NCBI GenBank assembly: GCA_903953805.1
Contig: CAJBLC010000007.1
Location: forward strand, 1-38,420
Direction: 5' to 3'
Source of the DNA: an uncultured Actinomycetes bacterium
GTDB taxonomy: Bacteria; Actinomycetota; Actinomycetes; Nanopelagicales; Nanopelagicaceae
Length of the DNA: 38,420 bases
Shown: piece after piece, positions 16,749-25,836 of the stretch
How positions within the stretch are numbered: the first letter of the stretch is position 1
Layout: each line of letters opens with the position of its first letter
Program-made: the position numbers and the translations under genes
Notes under the pieces: model-generated
What the model was told of the DNA's origin: nothing
Databases searched by the model: none
The model's input: only the letters and a program-made list of their open reading frames with translations

Positions 16749-17432
16749 TTACTCGAGACCTGACGCGCTCACTGCCAATTTCTTCAGTTCTCTCAACATA
16801 TCTGCAGGTGATTGAGCCTTATAGACCGCACTGCCGGCGACGAAGGCATCCGCTCCAGCTTTGGCTGCGACCATGATGGTTTCGACACTGATGCCGCCGT
16901 CGACCTGAAGCCATATATCTTTGCCCATTGCATCGATACGAGTCCTAGCCTCTGAAACTTTAGGCATCATCTCTGACATGAAGCTCTGCCCACCGAAACC
17001 CGGTTCGACTGTCATAACGAGCACCATGTCGAGGTGTTCAAGGTAGGGCTCTAGGCGTTCAAAAGGAGTTGCTGGTTTCACAGCGATTGAGGCGCGAGCA
17101 CCATGATCCTTGATTGCGGAAATAGTTCGTAGCGGATTCTCGCTCGCCTCAAGATGGAAGGTCACGCTCTTTGCGCCAGCTTTCGCATATTGATACGCAT
17201 CATCATCGGGATTGATAATCATCAGATGGGCATCGACGGGAATTGGCGAACTCTCAATGATCGACCGAGACTCATTTAATGAGAATGTCAGATTGGGAAC
17301 AAAAATATTATCCATCACATCAAGATGCAGGAGATCTGATTCTGGTGCCACTCTCAAAATTTCATGTGAGAGATCGTCTCGATTCGCATTCAAAATACTA
17401 GGACAGAGTCGAATCCTTCTTGAAAGAGACAT
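16749..17432 (-). CDS. rpe: ribulose-phosphate 3-epimerase
   Basis: Rpe interconverts ribulose 5-phosphate and xylulose 5-phosphate in the pentose phosphate pathway. The 227-residue TIM barrel shows the N-terminal RLCPSILNA, metal-binding HLDVMDN and DAHLMI, the catalytic-loop VEPGFGGQSF near residue 141, and phosphate-binding VDGGIS. It begins 3 bp after the rsmB stop, as in the fmt-rsmB-rpe order of other actinobacteria. Having hisE-hisG immediately downstream links ribose-phosphate supply to histidine synthesis on one transcript, though this may be chance adjacency. Confidence 0.97.
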   Translation of the reverse strand: MSLSRRIRLCPSILNANRDDLSHEILRVAPESDLLHLDVMDNIFVPNLTFSLNESRSIIESSPIPVDAHLMIINPDDDAYQYAKAGAKSVTFHLEASENPLRTISAIKDHGARASIAVKPATPFERLEPYLEHLDMVLVMTVEPGFGGQSFMSEMMPKVSEARTRIDAMGKDIWLQVDGGISVETIMVAAKAGADAFVAGSAVYKAQSPADMLRELKKLAVSASGLE

Positions 17433-17435
17433 ACT

Positions 17436-18803
17436 TTAGAATACCGCTGGCTTCCGGGAAAAGAGCACCATGAACATGGAATCAGTGCCATGCAAGTCAG
17501 ACCACATTTGGATCGAACCGTCGTCTTGGAGAAAGTTCATCGATCGAGCACTCTCTGGAATGAATCGCTCTGTAGAGAGAACCTCAAAATCCTTATGACG
17601 ATAGAGAAAGTCGGCAACCTGAGCGCGCGTCTCACTTTTATGCGGCGAACACGTTACGTAGGCGAGGATGCCCTCCCTATTGAGGAGTTCCACTCCAGCG
17701 TCAAGCAACTTCCGTTGTAGAGATACTAAGTTTTTCAAGTCGGCGAGGCTCTTATTCCAACGTGATTCCGGGCGTCTACGAAGAGCACCTAATCCACTAC
17801 ATGGTGCATCGATAAGAATACGGTCGTATCTGGTGGGCAGAGCAGGAAGATCCTCCCCTTTATGTGAAATTACCTGGCTCCTTGGAACAACATGACTCAC
17901 CAGTTCGGCGCGGTGAGGTGTTGGTTCATTAGCAGTGAGGTTATCTTTCGGTCTGAATTCACTCAGAAGATTGTTAAGCATCGCGGCTTTTCCACCAGGG
18001 CCGGCGCACATATCGAGCCACCCGAGGTACTCTCGATCCCCAGCAGTATTGAAGAAGATCTCACTGATTAACTGTGAGCCCAGATCTTGAACGCCGGCCC
18101 GTCTCTCATGAACGGCCGTATAGGAACCAGGCATCTGGGAAGCGCGAACCGCGTAAGAATTTTCCGTAATGAGCTCCCCGCCTTGAGCGAGAAGTTCCTC
18201 TCTCGTTGACTTTCCTGGCCATGCAACCAGATGAGGAGCTACCGGTGAATTATGGGCTTGAAGTAGGTTTACGAGACGTTCTTCTGAACCGAGTTGATCA
18301 GAGAGAGCCGAGACAATCCACGAAGGATGCGAGAACCGGATGGAGAGATCCTCAACTTCATCGAAACGAGGTGGATCACGAAGAATAGATCTCAAAATTG
18401 CGTTGACATATGAAGCCTTACCTTCACCAGCAACTGCTCGCGCAACTTCCACCGTAGCATCGACAGCTGCATGATCAGGAACTCGCATCTCGAAGATCTG
18501 ATGGAGACCAATCCGGAGGAGATCTACGACCGCCGGATCAAGATCGCTAAATGGTCGATCAATCTTTGTGGAGATCGCGTAATCGTGTTTTCCTTGCATC
18601 CGCAGGGTTCCATATGAAAGTTCAGTCGCGAATGCTCGATCCCTCTCATCACAACGAGATTGTGAGAGAAGTTCGGGTAGGCGAATATTTGCGTAAGCCC
18701 CTTCTCGATTGACCTGACTTACCAGTTTGTAGGCGATAAGACGACTCTCCTCTGGTTGAGGTCGTTTAAATGTGCTCTTAGCCAAGGAGTTCGAACCGCT
18801 CAT
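17436..18803 (-). CDS. rsmB: 16S rRNA (cytosine-967-C5)-methyltransferase
   Basis: RsmB methylates C967 of 16S rRNA. It has an N-terminal NusB-like helical domain (about residues 15-140, with REGAYANIRLPELL and VDATVEVAR) followed by the SAM-dependent methyltransferase domain. Motif I is LDMCAGPGGKAAMLNNLL, and the two key cysteines are in DAPCSGLGALRRRPESRW and YVTCSPHKSETR. The start is ambiguous because the N-terminus overlaps the 3' end of fmt: GTG at 18821, ATG at 18803 (chosen) or TTG at 18785 are possible, and none has a good ribosome binding site, so coupling to fmt is likely. The full ORF is 461 residues. Confidence 0.93.
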   Translation of the reverse strand: MSGSNSLAKSTFKRPQPEESRLIAYKLVSQVNREGAYANIRLPELLSQSRCDERDRAFATELSYGTLRMQGKHDYAISTKIDRPFSDLDPAVVDLLRIGLHQIFEMRVPDHAAVDATVEVARAVAGEGKASYVNAILRSILRDPPRFDEVEDLSIRFSHPSWIVSALSDQLGSEERLVNLLQAHNSPVAPHLVAWPGKSTREELLAQGGELITENSYAVRASQMPGSYTAVHERRAGVQDLGSQLISEIFFNTAGDREYLGWLDMCAGPGGKAAMLNNLLSEFRPKDNLTANEPTPHRAELVSHVVPRSQVISHKGEDLPALPTRYDRILIDAPCSGLGALRRRPESRWNKSLADLKNLVSLQRKLLDAGVELLNREGILAYVTCSPHKSETRAQVADFLYRHKDFEVLSTERFIPESARSMNFLQDDGSIQMWSDLHGTDSMFMVLFSRKPAVF

Positions 18804-19707
18804 CAGCCGATAGGCGGGCACCTCTAGCGAAATCGGCCGATTTCATTCGCTTCTTACCTGCTGGTGTTACTTCCGATATTTCAAGGGTGCAATCATGAGC
18901 TTTGACGAGGAGACGATCGCCTTCGTTCCACAGCGCTCCACAGGAACGCTCTTCGCCATCGCTAGTGACGATCCTGACTCCGTGAATACTCAGCTTTGCA
19001 CCTCGGAAAAATGTATATGTTCCGGGACGATCACCGATTGCCCGGACTAAGCGTGAGATGGCTACTCCGGAATGGTTCCAATTTACGAGGCCCATCTCTT
19101 TCGAGATTTTGGGAGCCAAGGAAATATTCGATTGGCTCTGCGCCTTCGGTTTAATTCCTTTGGTAATCATCTCTACAACGTCAAGAATCCGATCTCCACC
19201 CAGAACGGAGAGCTGATCAAGCAACTCAGGAGTCGTAACTTCGTCGTTCAATTCAACTTCTTCTTGCAGGTAGACCGGTCCGGTATCCATTCCCTTATCG
19301 AGTTTGAAAATCGAGATACCCGTCTTCTCATCCCCCTCAAGGATTGACCATTGGACAGGAGCAGCCCCACGCCAACGCGGCAAGAGTGAAAAATGAAGAT
19401 TGAGCCAACCAAAACGAGGGCCGTGCAAAAGCTCTGGTGGAATCAATTTCCCGTAAGAGGCGGTAATTACCAGTTGAGGTTGAACCTCTAAAAGATGTTG
19501 ATTTATCTGAGAGATGTCTTGAGGTTTAGCAACGAGTATCCCCTGTTTAGAAGCCCAAGATGCGATCTCATTTTCAGTGAGATCTTGACCACGGCCAACC
19601 TTCCGATCTGGCAGAGTGATCAGAGAAGAGAGATGATGTTGAGATCTATTGATCGCCTCGATAATGGGAACACTTATAAGCGATGAAGACGCGACTGATA
19701 GTTGCAC
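18778..19707 (-). CDS. fmt: methionyl-tRNA formyltransferase
   Basis: Fmt formylates initiator Met-tRNA using 10-formyl-THF. The 309-residue protein carries the catalytic segment LNLHFSLLPRWRGAAPVQW (the family Asn and His are present) and DKGMDTGPV with the catalytic Asp, plus a C-terminal tRNA-binding domain from about residue 205. The N-terminal strand is unusual: the common FAGTPEFA is replaced by SVASSSLIS, so the first loop is less conserved than in most homologues. The GTG start follows the def stop directly (TAGGTG). def and fmt act on the two ends of the same formyl-methionine cycle. Confidence 0.95.
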   Translation of the reverse strand: MQLSVASSSLISVPIIEAINRSQHHLSSLITLPDRKVGRGQDLTENEIASWASKQGILVAKPQDISQINQHLLEVQPQLVITASYGKLIPPELLHGPRFGWLNLHFSLLPRWRGAAPVQWSILEGDEKTGISIFKLDKGMDTGPVYLQEEVELNDEVTTPELLDQLSVLGGDRILDVVEMITKGIKPKAQSQSNISLAPKISKEMGLVNWNHSGVAISRLVRAIGDRPGTYTFFRGAKLSIHGVRIVTSDGEERSCGALWNEGDRLLVKAHDCTLEISEVTPAGKKRMKSADFARGARLSADERFELLG

Positions 19708-20268
19708 CTAATTACCCAGTCCGCGCGTGAAATGCGGTGAGACCTTGATCGTAGGTGTCGTGCCACTCTCCTGAGCTAACGAGAACCATTCGCTCTCGCG
19801 AATCTCCTTCATCGCATCCTTGCGCAGATCTGTAGTCATGCGATCAACGAAGAGAATTCCGTTGAGATGATCGGTCTCATGCTGCAAGGCTCGTGCAAGA
19901 AATTCAGTTCCTTCGACGACAATTGGTTCTCCGTGCATGTTAAATCCTTTGGCCACTGCCCGAAGGGCGCGTGGCGTCTCGTAATAGACCCCAGGAAATG
20001 AGAGGCAACCTTCCTCGCCATCCTGCATTTCATCACTCAAATCAAGGGTTGGGTTTACGAGGTGCCCCACTTCGTCATCAACATCCCACACGAAGACGCG
20101 AAGGGAGACTCCAATTTGAGGAGCCGCCAAGCCCGCACCTGGAGCGTCATGCATCGTGTCGGTGAGGTCTTTGACCAAGGTTCGAAGCTCTTTATCAAAA
20201 TCAAGGACCTCGCTCGCCGGGGTGGTGAGAACTGGATCCCCGAAGAGTCGTATTGATTGAATGGCCAT
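19708..20268 (-). CDS. def: peptide deformylase
   Basis: Def removes the N-formyl group from nascent proteins. The 186-residue metalloenzyme has all three motifs: GAGLAAPQIG (44-53), EEGCLSFPG with metal ligand Cys88, and QHETDHLNG with His130, Glu131 and His134. It leads the def-fmt-rsmB-rpe-hisE-hisG run and lies 47 bp after priA. A TAGAAT hexamer 6 nt before the ATG, with no Shine-Dalgarno, suggests its own leaderless promoter. Confidence 0.97.
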   Translation of the reverse strand: MAIQSIRLFGDPVLTTPASEVLDFDKELRTLVKDLTDTMHDAPGAGLAAPQIGVSLRVFVWDVDDEVGHLVNPTLDLSDEMQDGEEGCLSFPGVYYETPRALRAVAKGFNMHGEPIVVEGTEFLARALQHETDHLNGILFVDRMTTDLRKDAMKEIRESEWFSLAQESGTTPTIKVSPHFTRGLGN

Positions 20269-20274
20269 AGTTCT

Positions 20275-20280
20275 ATTCTA
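20275..20280 (-). promoter_or_regulatory. candidate leaderless -10 box (TAGAAT) for def
   Basis: TAGAAT ends 6 nt before the def ATG, in the 47-bp gap after priA. There is no ribosome binding site. It is among the best TAnnnT matches in the window and would start a separate def-fmt-rsmB-rpe-his transcription unit. Confidence 0.5.
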
Positions 20281-20315
20281 ACCGTTCATCAGTGGGCTCG
20301 ATATCTCAATCTGGC

Positions 20316-22226
20316 CTAATCGATGGTGTAGGGATCAAATCGATACGAGAACGCTTCTTCCTTCTTCGCGATCTTAATTCGCGTGAGGGCTGCGAATAGC
20401 TCAACTATCTCTTGATTGCGTTCTACTGGTATTTTCACGAGAAGACGACCCTTGCCATCTCTACCAGCTTGAAGTCCGTACGCGCTCACCCCCCTCTCCT
20501 CAAGGAGGTCTCTCAAAAGAGTGAGCTCGGAGAAGGAGCCTCCTAATGAAAGTAGACGTGTGAATGGTGGAAGATTGACTCGATTTCGTTCATGCATCTC
20601 GCGAAGCGCGAGGTCATATGCGTTTGACCTCATCAGCCCCTGAGAGACCTCAAGTGAGGATGGCATGGCGAAGAAGATCTCTCCATCATTTTCAAGAAGT
20701 GTGAGCAAGGTAAACCAATGAGCACGGACTTCCTCTTGGCTGCGAAGTTCAATCTGACCATATGCTCGTTCTGCATCTAACACGACAATCGCGGAATAGT
20801 GAGCGATAGGTTCAGATCCAGGCGTCGCTACGACAAGTGTGGGAGACGTTCCAAGCTCGCGAATTTGCTGATCTGCAGATGAGGAAATAACCGTGTAACC
20901 AGGAAATGCTCTTCCAAATTCGGCAGCAGTGCGTTCTGCACCACGGGAGATCGCATACATTTCCTCTGAACTACACCACGCGCAACTCCACGATAGGAAA
21001 TCCTTTAAGCACAAGGCGCAGTGAGGCGCTTTACCTGCCTGAGGAATAACTAAGCGTCCGCCACATTCGCATTCTGCAATATTCCGACACTTTCGACAGA
21101 CGATGCCATTGATGTAACCGGCACGTCCGACAGAGACGAGAACGTGTCCCCTTTTTAACCCCTCGGAAATGATTCGATGTGATGCACTATTCTCCCCTTC
21201 GTTTGCGGAGAATTTCATGCGCTTAATTGATGATTGCGTGAAGTCAAATTGTGTGAACCAACCAAGTTCTACTTGGCGAACCATTTCTACCGAAGGCGAA
21301 CGAGAGATAAAGATTATTGACGAGTCTGCGCTGCGTGTGAGGGCGACATCGCGGGAGTTCCATGTTGGGCTGTGCACCTCATAATTGTGGCGTTCTACAT
21401 CATTGATAATCATCAAAGTATCGCTCTGCTCCAGATGGAGGAACACTCCCGACCGCAAGGTGAGAAAGATTCCAGATTGGGAGAAGTTGGCTGAAAGGTA
21501 CTTCGCAAAGCGTTCGCTCTTGGTCTGATGTGATGAGAGTACAGAGAAAGAAGCACCTGCTTCAGAGAGAGCAACACTCAATGCTTCCAAATCCTTGATA
21601 TCTGGCAGTGCGACTACCACTTTGCCAACACTCGATCGAGACATCGCAATAGCGGCGATTATTGAATAGCTCGGTTGCAGGGTAGGCAAAATCAGAAGAT
21701 CCCTGAGATGGTGCTTGCTCCGAAGGCGACGATTGAGTGCGTCAGGAAGTATCAATCCGAAAAGTGCTATGTCCTCTTCGCTGGGTCCGGCGACTGTTTC
21801 GGACTGTGAAAACCTTGAAAACTTTGTTAATCCGAGCTTTGAATAGGCAGGCGAAAAAGCGGAGAGAAATGACCAGGTGGAGGTCACATACCTCATAGCC
21901 AATTCCCGAGCTAGCGCGATTTGTTGATCAGAGAAGATTCGCATTTCGGAGATGAGTAATGAAATTGGCTTTATTGACCCGTGGTCGGGCCGATCCGAAT
22001 AACGACGAACGATGAGACCATCGGTCTGATGGCTACCAAAGGAGACGGCCACAAGGTGGCCAACATCGCTGCCTTCGCACCCTTGAGGAAGGAAGTAGGT
22101 ATATATCTCTTCCGAGGATAGGTACGGGAGATTAACGAGAACATCAACGTAAGGCCGATCCTCAATCATGACCGGCCGAGGAGAACTCTTCTCAGACTTC
22201 AATGTGAGTGGCTTTACCTTCGCCAC
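20316..22226 (-). CDS. priA: primosome protein PriA, actinobacterial form lacking helicase motifs
   Basis: PriA normally reloads the replicative helicase at stalled forks. The 636-residue protein keeps the N-terminal DNA-binding domain (PYVDVLVNLPYLSSEE...) and the zinc-binding cysteine cluster CRKCRNIAECECGG...CALC...CAWC. The ATPase core is degenerate: no Walker A GxTGSGKT is found where expected, and the DEEH position reads INDVERHNYEVH. This loss is known in actinobacterial PriA, annotated as a probable inactive helicase. It may keep a structural or loading role. The start is GTG, 6 bp after metK, matching the metK-priA order elsewhere. Confidence 0.92.
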   Translation of the reverse strand: MAKVKPLTLKSEKSSPRPVMIEDRPYVDVLVNLPYLSSEEIYTYFLPQGCEGSDVGHLVAVSFGSHQTDGLIVRRYSDRPDHGSIKPISLLISEMRIFSDQQIALARELAMRYVTSTWSFLSAFSPAYSKLGLTKFSRFSQSETVAGPSEEDIALFGLILPDALNRRLRSKHHLRDLLILPTLQPSYSIIAAIAMSRSSVGKVVVALPDIKDLEALSVALSEAGASFSVLSSHQTKSERFAKYLSANFSQSGIFLTLRSGVFLHLEQSDTLMIINDVERHNYEVHSPTWNSRDVALTRSADSSIIFISRSPSVEMVRQVELGWFTQFDFTQSSIKRMKFSANEGENSASHRIISEGLKRGHVLVSVGRAGYINGIVCRKCRNIAECECGGRLVIPQAGKAPHCALCLKDFLSWSCAWCSSEEMYAISRGAERTAAEFGRAFPGYTVISSSADQQIRELGTSPTLVVATPGSEPIAHYSAIVVLDAERAYGQIELRSQEEVRAHWFTLLTLLENDGEIFFAMPSSLEVSQGLMRSNAYDLALREMHERNRVNLPPFTRLLSLGGSFSELTLLRDLLEERGVSAYGLQAGRDGKGRLLVKIPVERNQEIVELFAALTRIKIAKKEEAFSYRFDPYTID

Positions 22227-22232
22227 TTTGGA

Positions 22233-23426
22233 CTATCCCTTTACTGCGTTATTTAATGCAGCGGCTCGATTGGTGCGTTCCCACGTGAAGTTAGGAAGCT
22301 CGCGACCGAAGTGGCCATAAGAGCTGGTCGCGGAATAGATTGGGCGAAGTAGTTCGAGATCGCGGATGATAGCCGCTGGACGAAGGTCAAATACGTGTTC
22401 AATGGCTGCTTCGATCTGAAGTACTGGAACTTTCTCAGTTCCGAAGCACTCGACAAAGAGTCCAACAGGTTGAGCTTTACCGATGGCATAAGCAACCTGA
22501 ACTTCACAACGGGTTGCAAGTCCAGCTGCAACTACATTCTTCGCTACCCAACGCATTGCATAAGCAGCGGATCGATCCACCTTCGATGGGTCCTTTCCGG
22601 AGAATGCTCCCCCACCGTGGCGAGCCATGCCGCCGTAGGTATCAACAATAATTTTGCGACCGGTTAGCCCGGCGTCACCCATTGGTCCACCGATAACAAA
22701 GCGACCAGTTGGGTTGATAAGAGAACGAACATTGGATGTGTCGATTGCCAGATCGGCTATTACCGGATCAATCACATATTTTTGTACCTCAGGGGCAAGC
22801 TGATCTTCTAAACTAACGGAAGCTGCATGTTGGGAGCTCACAACGATCGTGTTGAGTGCAACAGCCTTGTCGCCATCATATTCAATCGTAACCTGGGTTT
22901 TACCATCCGGACGAAGGTAAGCAAGTTCGCCTGACTTTCGAACCTGAGAAAGTTGGAGTGAAAGCTTGTGCGCCAGTGCGATTGGTAGTGGCATAAGTTC
23001 AGGCGTGTCTTCACAGGCATAACCGAACATCAAACCTTGATCGCCAGCACCTTGTAGATCGAGCGGATCTACTGAAGAGCTAACGCGCTTCTCGAAGGCA
23101 GAGTCAACACCTTGTGCAATATCTTGTGACTGTTGTCCGATGCTCAGTGAGACTCCGCAAGAATTTCCATCAAAGCCCTTGTCGGAAGAGTCATATCCAA
23201 TTGCAAGTACGGTATCTCGAACGATGCTCATGACATCGGCATAACCGTTTGTAGTCACCTCACCGGCTACGTGAACCTGTCCGGTGGTAATAAGCGTTTC
23301 AACAGCAACTCGAGATTTTGAATCTTGCCCTAGTAGTGAATCGAGGATTGCATCTGAGATCTGGTCAGCCATCTTATCTGGATGGCCTTCAGTCACGGAT
23401 TCAGAGGTAAATAAGCGCTTAGTCAT
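22233..23426 (-). CDS. metK: S-adenosylmethionine synthetase
   Basis: MetK makes SAM from methionine and ATP. The 397-residue protein has the N-terminal [20 protein letters not shown], the [12 protein letters not shown] motif near residue 125 and the P-loop-like [19 protein letters not shown] near 272-290. It is full length. The start overlaps the coaBC stop by 8 bp. Together with metH in the same window it supplies the activated-methyl cycle that feeds the methyltransferases TrmI and RsmB. Confidence 0.98.
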   Translation of the reverse strand: MTKRLFTSESVTEGHPDKMADQISDAILDSLLGQDSKSRVAVETLITTGQVHVAGEVTTNGYADVMSIVRDTVLAIGYDSSDKGFDGNSCGVSLSIGQQSQDIAQGVDSAFEKRVSSSVDPLDLQGAGDQGLMFGYACEDTPELMPLPIALAHKLSLQLSQVRKSGELAYLRPDGKTQVTIEYDGDKAVALNTIVVSSQHAASVSLEDQLAPEVQKYVIDPVIADLAIDTSNVRSLINPTGRFVIGGPMGDAGLTGRKIIVDTYGGMARHGGGAFSGKDPSKVDRSAAYAMRWVAKNVVAAGLATRCEVQVAYAIGKAQPVGLFVECFGTEKVPVLQIEAAIEHVFDLRPAAIIRDLELLRPIYSATSSYGHFGRELPNFTWERTNRAAALNNAVKG

Positions 23427-24618
23427 GGGCTAAACCTAACTTATGGGCAGCGAAATCTAGAAGTTTATCGGCGAGTGTCAGTTTTGAGACCCCGTGAAGT
23501 TCTTCAACGACCTCTCCGCTTCTCACAATCATCCCGCTCGTCTGATCAGAGCCGAAGATCGCTCCCCCGGTGACATCGTTGAGATAGATAAGGTCAAGAT
23601 TCTTCTGCGCATACTTCTCGATCGCCTTTGCCAGTCCATCTTCCCCAGTCTGGGCCGCGAAACCGATCAGGACGCGATCACCCTTTCTCTGGCCGATCTC
23701 TTTGAGGATATCTACTGTTGGAGTCAATTCAATTGAATGATACGAGTTCTTATCCAACTTCCCATCGTTCACCTGCAAGGGTTTCGCATCTGCAACCGCC
23801 GCGGTCATTATGACGACATTAGCCTCTTCAAAGTGATCCGTAACAGCGCGGTGCATCTGATCTGCGGTTGAAACTCGGAGCATTTCTACTCCTTCAATGT
23901 CTGGTTGGTCAGAGTTAGCCGCAATAAGAGTTACCTTCGCTCCACGTTTCGCTGCGGCAAAAGCGGTAGCAAACCCTTGTTTCCCTGATGAATGATTACC
24001 AATATAACGAACAGGATCGATCGCTTCTCGGGTTCCTCCGGCAGTTACAAGTACATTAAATCCTTTTAGGTCTGCCTTGATATCGAGCGTCTCAGAGAGA
24101 GTTTGAATAATCCGCGAACTCTCGGGATATCTTCCAACTCCTACATCAGACCCTGTCATGCGGCCCTCATCAGGTTCAACGACCACAACGCCACGTGAAC
24201 GAAGTAATCCAACGTTCGCCTGAACTGCCGCATTGAGCCACATCTCTGGGTGCATTGCAGGTACAAGAATGAGCGGCGCCGTTGAAGCAAGAATGATATT
24301 TGTGAGTAGATCATCGGCTCGTCCGGTGGCGATCCGCGAGAGAAGATCAGCGGTGGTTGGTGCAATGACTATTGCATCGCACTTTTTCGCTAAATCGATA
24401 TGGGGAACGCTATGGACGTTGCTCCATAAGTCGTCATGCACTTCTCGACCACTCAGTGCCGCCCACGTTGCATTTCCAACAAAATTTTGGGATGAACGAG
24501 TTGGAACGACGGTGACAAGAAAGCCATGATCCTGAAGGCGACGGATGAGATCGGCGCTCTTATAAGCAGAGATCCCGCCACCAACGCCAAGAATGATCTC
24601 GCGACCACGAAGAGTCAT
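23419..24618 (-). CDS. coaBC: bifunctional phosphopantothenoylcysteine decarboxylase/phosphopantothenate-cysteine ligase
   Basis: CoaBC performs two steps of coenzyme A synthesis. The N-terminal FMN-dependent decarboxylase (CoaC, residues 1 to about 185) shows [15 protein letters not shown] and the substrate-clamp PAMHPEMW. The C-terminal ligase (CoaB) begins near [29 protein letters not shown], with the typical dimer and nucleotide-binding sequence, and AAVADAKP follows. The 399-residue length is normal. It lies 12 bp after rpoZ and overlaps metK by 8 bp, in the standard gmk-rpoZ-coaBC-metK-priA order. Confidence 0.97.
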   Translation of the reverse strand: MTLRGREIILGVGGGISAYKSADLIRRLQDHGFLVTVVPTRSSQNFVGNATWAALSGREVHDDLWSNVHSVPHIDLAKKCDAIVIAPTTADLLSRIATGRADDLLTNIILASTAPLILVPAMHPEMWLNAAVQANVGLLRSRGVVVVEPDEGRMTGSDVGVGRYPESSRIIQTLSETLDIKADLKGFNVLVTAGGTREAIDPVRYIGNHSSGKQGFATAFAAAKRGAKVTLIAANSDQPDIEGVEMLRVSTADQMHRAVTDHFEEANVVIMTAAVADAKPLQVNDGKLDKNSYHSIELTPTVDILKEIGQRKGDRVLIGFAAQTGEDGLAKAIEKYAQKNLDLIYLNDVTGGAIFGSDQTSGMIVRSGEVVEELHGVSKLTLADKLLDFAAHKLGLAHD

Positions 24619-24630
24619 GAGAGTGAGTTT

Positions 24631-24912
24631 TTAAGCGGTAGCTTCTTGAGCTTTAGGCTCGAGGTTTTCAATGGTTAGGAGACCTTCATTGATCTCGCGC
24701 AACGCAATTGAGAGCGGCTTCTCATGAACATATGTCTCCACAAGTGGGCCAACATATTCAAGGAGTCCTTCGCCGAGCTGTGAGTAGTAGGCATTGATCT
24801 GACGGGCGCGCTTGGCTGCGTAGAGCACGAGGCTATATTTTGAACCTGCCTTGTCGAGAAGCTCATCGATCGGTGGATTTGTGATGCCATCCATGTTAGT
24901 CATTGAGCTCAT
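24631..24912 (-). CDS. rpoZ: DNA-directed RNA polymerase omega subunit
   Basis: Omega helps assemble and stabilise RNA polymerase. The protein contains [28 protein letters not shown], the recognisable omega N-terminal half. The longer actinobacterial-type middle region has [24 protein letters not shown] place the start at the ATG at 24912, which has AGAGG 5 nt upstream; the ORF-track start at 24927 lies upstream of that site. This gives 93 residues. It follows gmk by 54 bp, as in Mycobacterium (Rv1389-Rv1390). Confidence 0.96.
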   Translation of the reverse strand: MSSMTNMDGITNPPIDELLDKAGSKYSLVLYAAKRARQINAYYSQLGEGLLEYVGPLVETYVHEKPLSIALREINEGLLTIENLEPKAQEATA

Positions 24913-24966
24913 AGTTGCCTCTTTCATCTTGATAAAACCTGAAAAATAAAGCTTCGGCCACGTGGG

Positions 24967-25836
24967 CTAAGTCGCTAAGGATACCAGTTCCTCAATTACC
25001 CGTTCGACGGAGTCATTGACCAGTACGTGGTCGAACTCGCCTGCCGCAGCCATCTCTTGCTCAGCCAGTGCCAATCGGGCTGCCTGGCGTTCAGGCGAAT
25101 CGGTCCCTCGCCCTGTGAGTCGAGCCTTCAATTCATCCCAGCTGGGAGGCGCGATAAAGACCAATAAGGCGTTGGGATCGCTCTTTCGAACCTGACGGGC
25201 TCCCTCAATTTCAATCTCTAGCAGAACATTCTTACCCAGGGCGAGCCAACTCTCGATAGGTGCGTGTGGGGTCCCATAGCGAGCCCCAGCAAACTCTGCC
25301 CACTCTAAGAAGGAGCCATCAGCGATCGATTGATCAAACTTCGAATCGTTATAAAAATAGTAATCAATCCCGTCTCGCTCCCCCTCACGAGGGTCGCGAG
25401 TTGTCGCTGAAACTGAGATCCAGAATCGGGGATCATTTCGAAGGGTTCGCGTAATCGTGCTCTTACCTACGCCACCAGGCCCAGACATCACAATGAGAGT
25501 TCCACGAGCCGGATCGATCTTCGACACTGATAACTCCCCTCTCAACGCTGACACTTGATTAGTACCTAGACCAGCAATCCGTCTCGTGGGAGAGATCTTC
25601 GCTCTCTCCATGATTGCTTCCGCTCGAAGTTTACCCACACCAGGTACGGACTCAAGCAATTCACGAACTCGCATCTTCCGTATCGCAGGATCTACGGAGT
25701 TGATGAGATCGAAAATGCTGATCTCCCCATTCCCCAGTGACTTCTTTGCTGCCGCTCGAACTTGCCGAGCTGCTATTGCCGCACTATTTGCTGCTGCTCG
25801 CTCTGCTGGTGAGAGTTTAGGCGGAAGTGGCGTCAT
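24967..25836 (-). CDS. gmk: mIHF-guanylate kinase fusion protein
   Basis: A single uninterrupted frame of about 289 residues encodes two complete proteins. Residues about 5-103 are the actinobacterial integration host factor mIHF, with an N-terminal alanine/arginine helix, the H2TH DNA-binding segment LLESVPGVGKLRAEAIM and the C-terminal SPTRRIAGLGTNQVSAL. Residues about 108-289 are guanylate kinase, with P-loop GPGGVGKST (119-127), SVSATTRDPREGE, YYFYNDSKF and GTPHAPIESW. Gmk makes GDP from GMP; mIHF is an essential nucleoid protein in mycobacteria. In relatives these are adjacent separate genes. I chose ATG at 25836 (GGGAG 7 nt upstream), overlapping pyrF by 20 bp. An internal GTG with a strong ribosome binding site lies at the junction, so free Gmk (186 residues) may also be made. 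Confidence 0.93.
   Translation of the reverse strand: MTPLPPKLSPAERAAANSAAIAARQVRAAAKKSLGNGEISIFDLINSVDPAIRKMRVRELLESVPGVGKLRAEAIMERAKISPTRRIAGLGTNQVSALRGELSVSKIDPARGTLIVMSGPGGVGKSTITRTLRNDPRFWISVSATTRDPREGERDGIDYYFYNDSKFDQSIADGSFLEWAEFAGARYGTPHAPIESWLALGKNVLLEIEIEGARQVRKSDPNALLVFIAPPSWDELKARLTGRGTDSPERQAARLALAEQEMAAAGEFDHVLVNDSVERVIEELVSLAT
25525..25540 (-). promoter_or_regulatory. internal ribosome binding site and GTG at the mIHF/Gmk junction
   Basis: Reading on the minus strand, AGGGGAG is followed by 6 nt (TTATCA) and an in-frame GTG (codon 104 of the fusion). This is one of the best Shine-Dalgarno/start pairs in the window and sits exactly between the two domains. It would start a 186-residue Gmk of normal length. 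The TTA codon just before is one base from TAA, so an ancestral mIHF stop may have been lost here. Confidence 0.6.

Noticed and set aside
24958-24965. CCACGTGG palindrome between gmk and rpoZ
   Set aside because: It is a perfect 8-bp palindrome without a loop or clear U-tract placement, so not a terminator. As a single short palindrome it is expected by chance and has no second copy placed similarly that I noticed.
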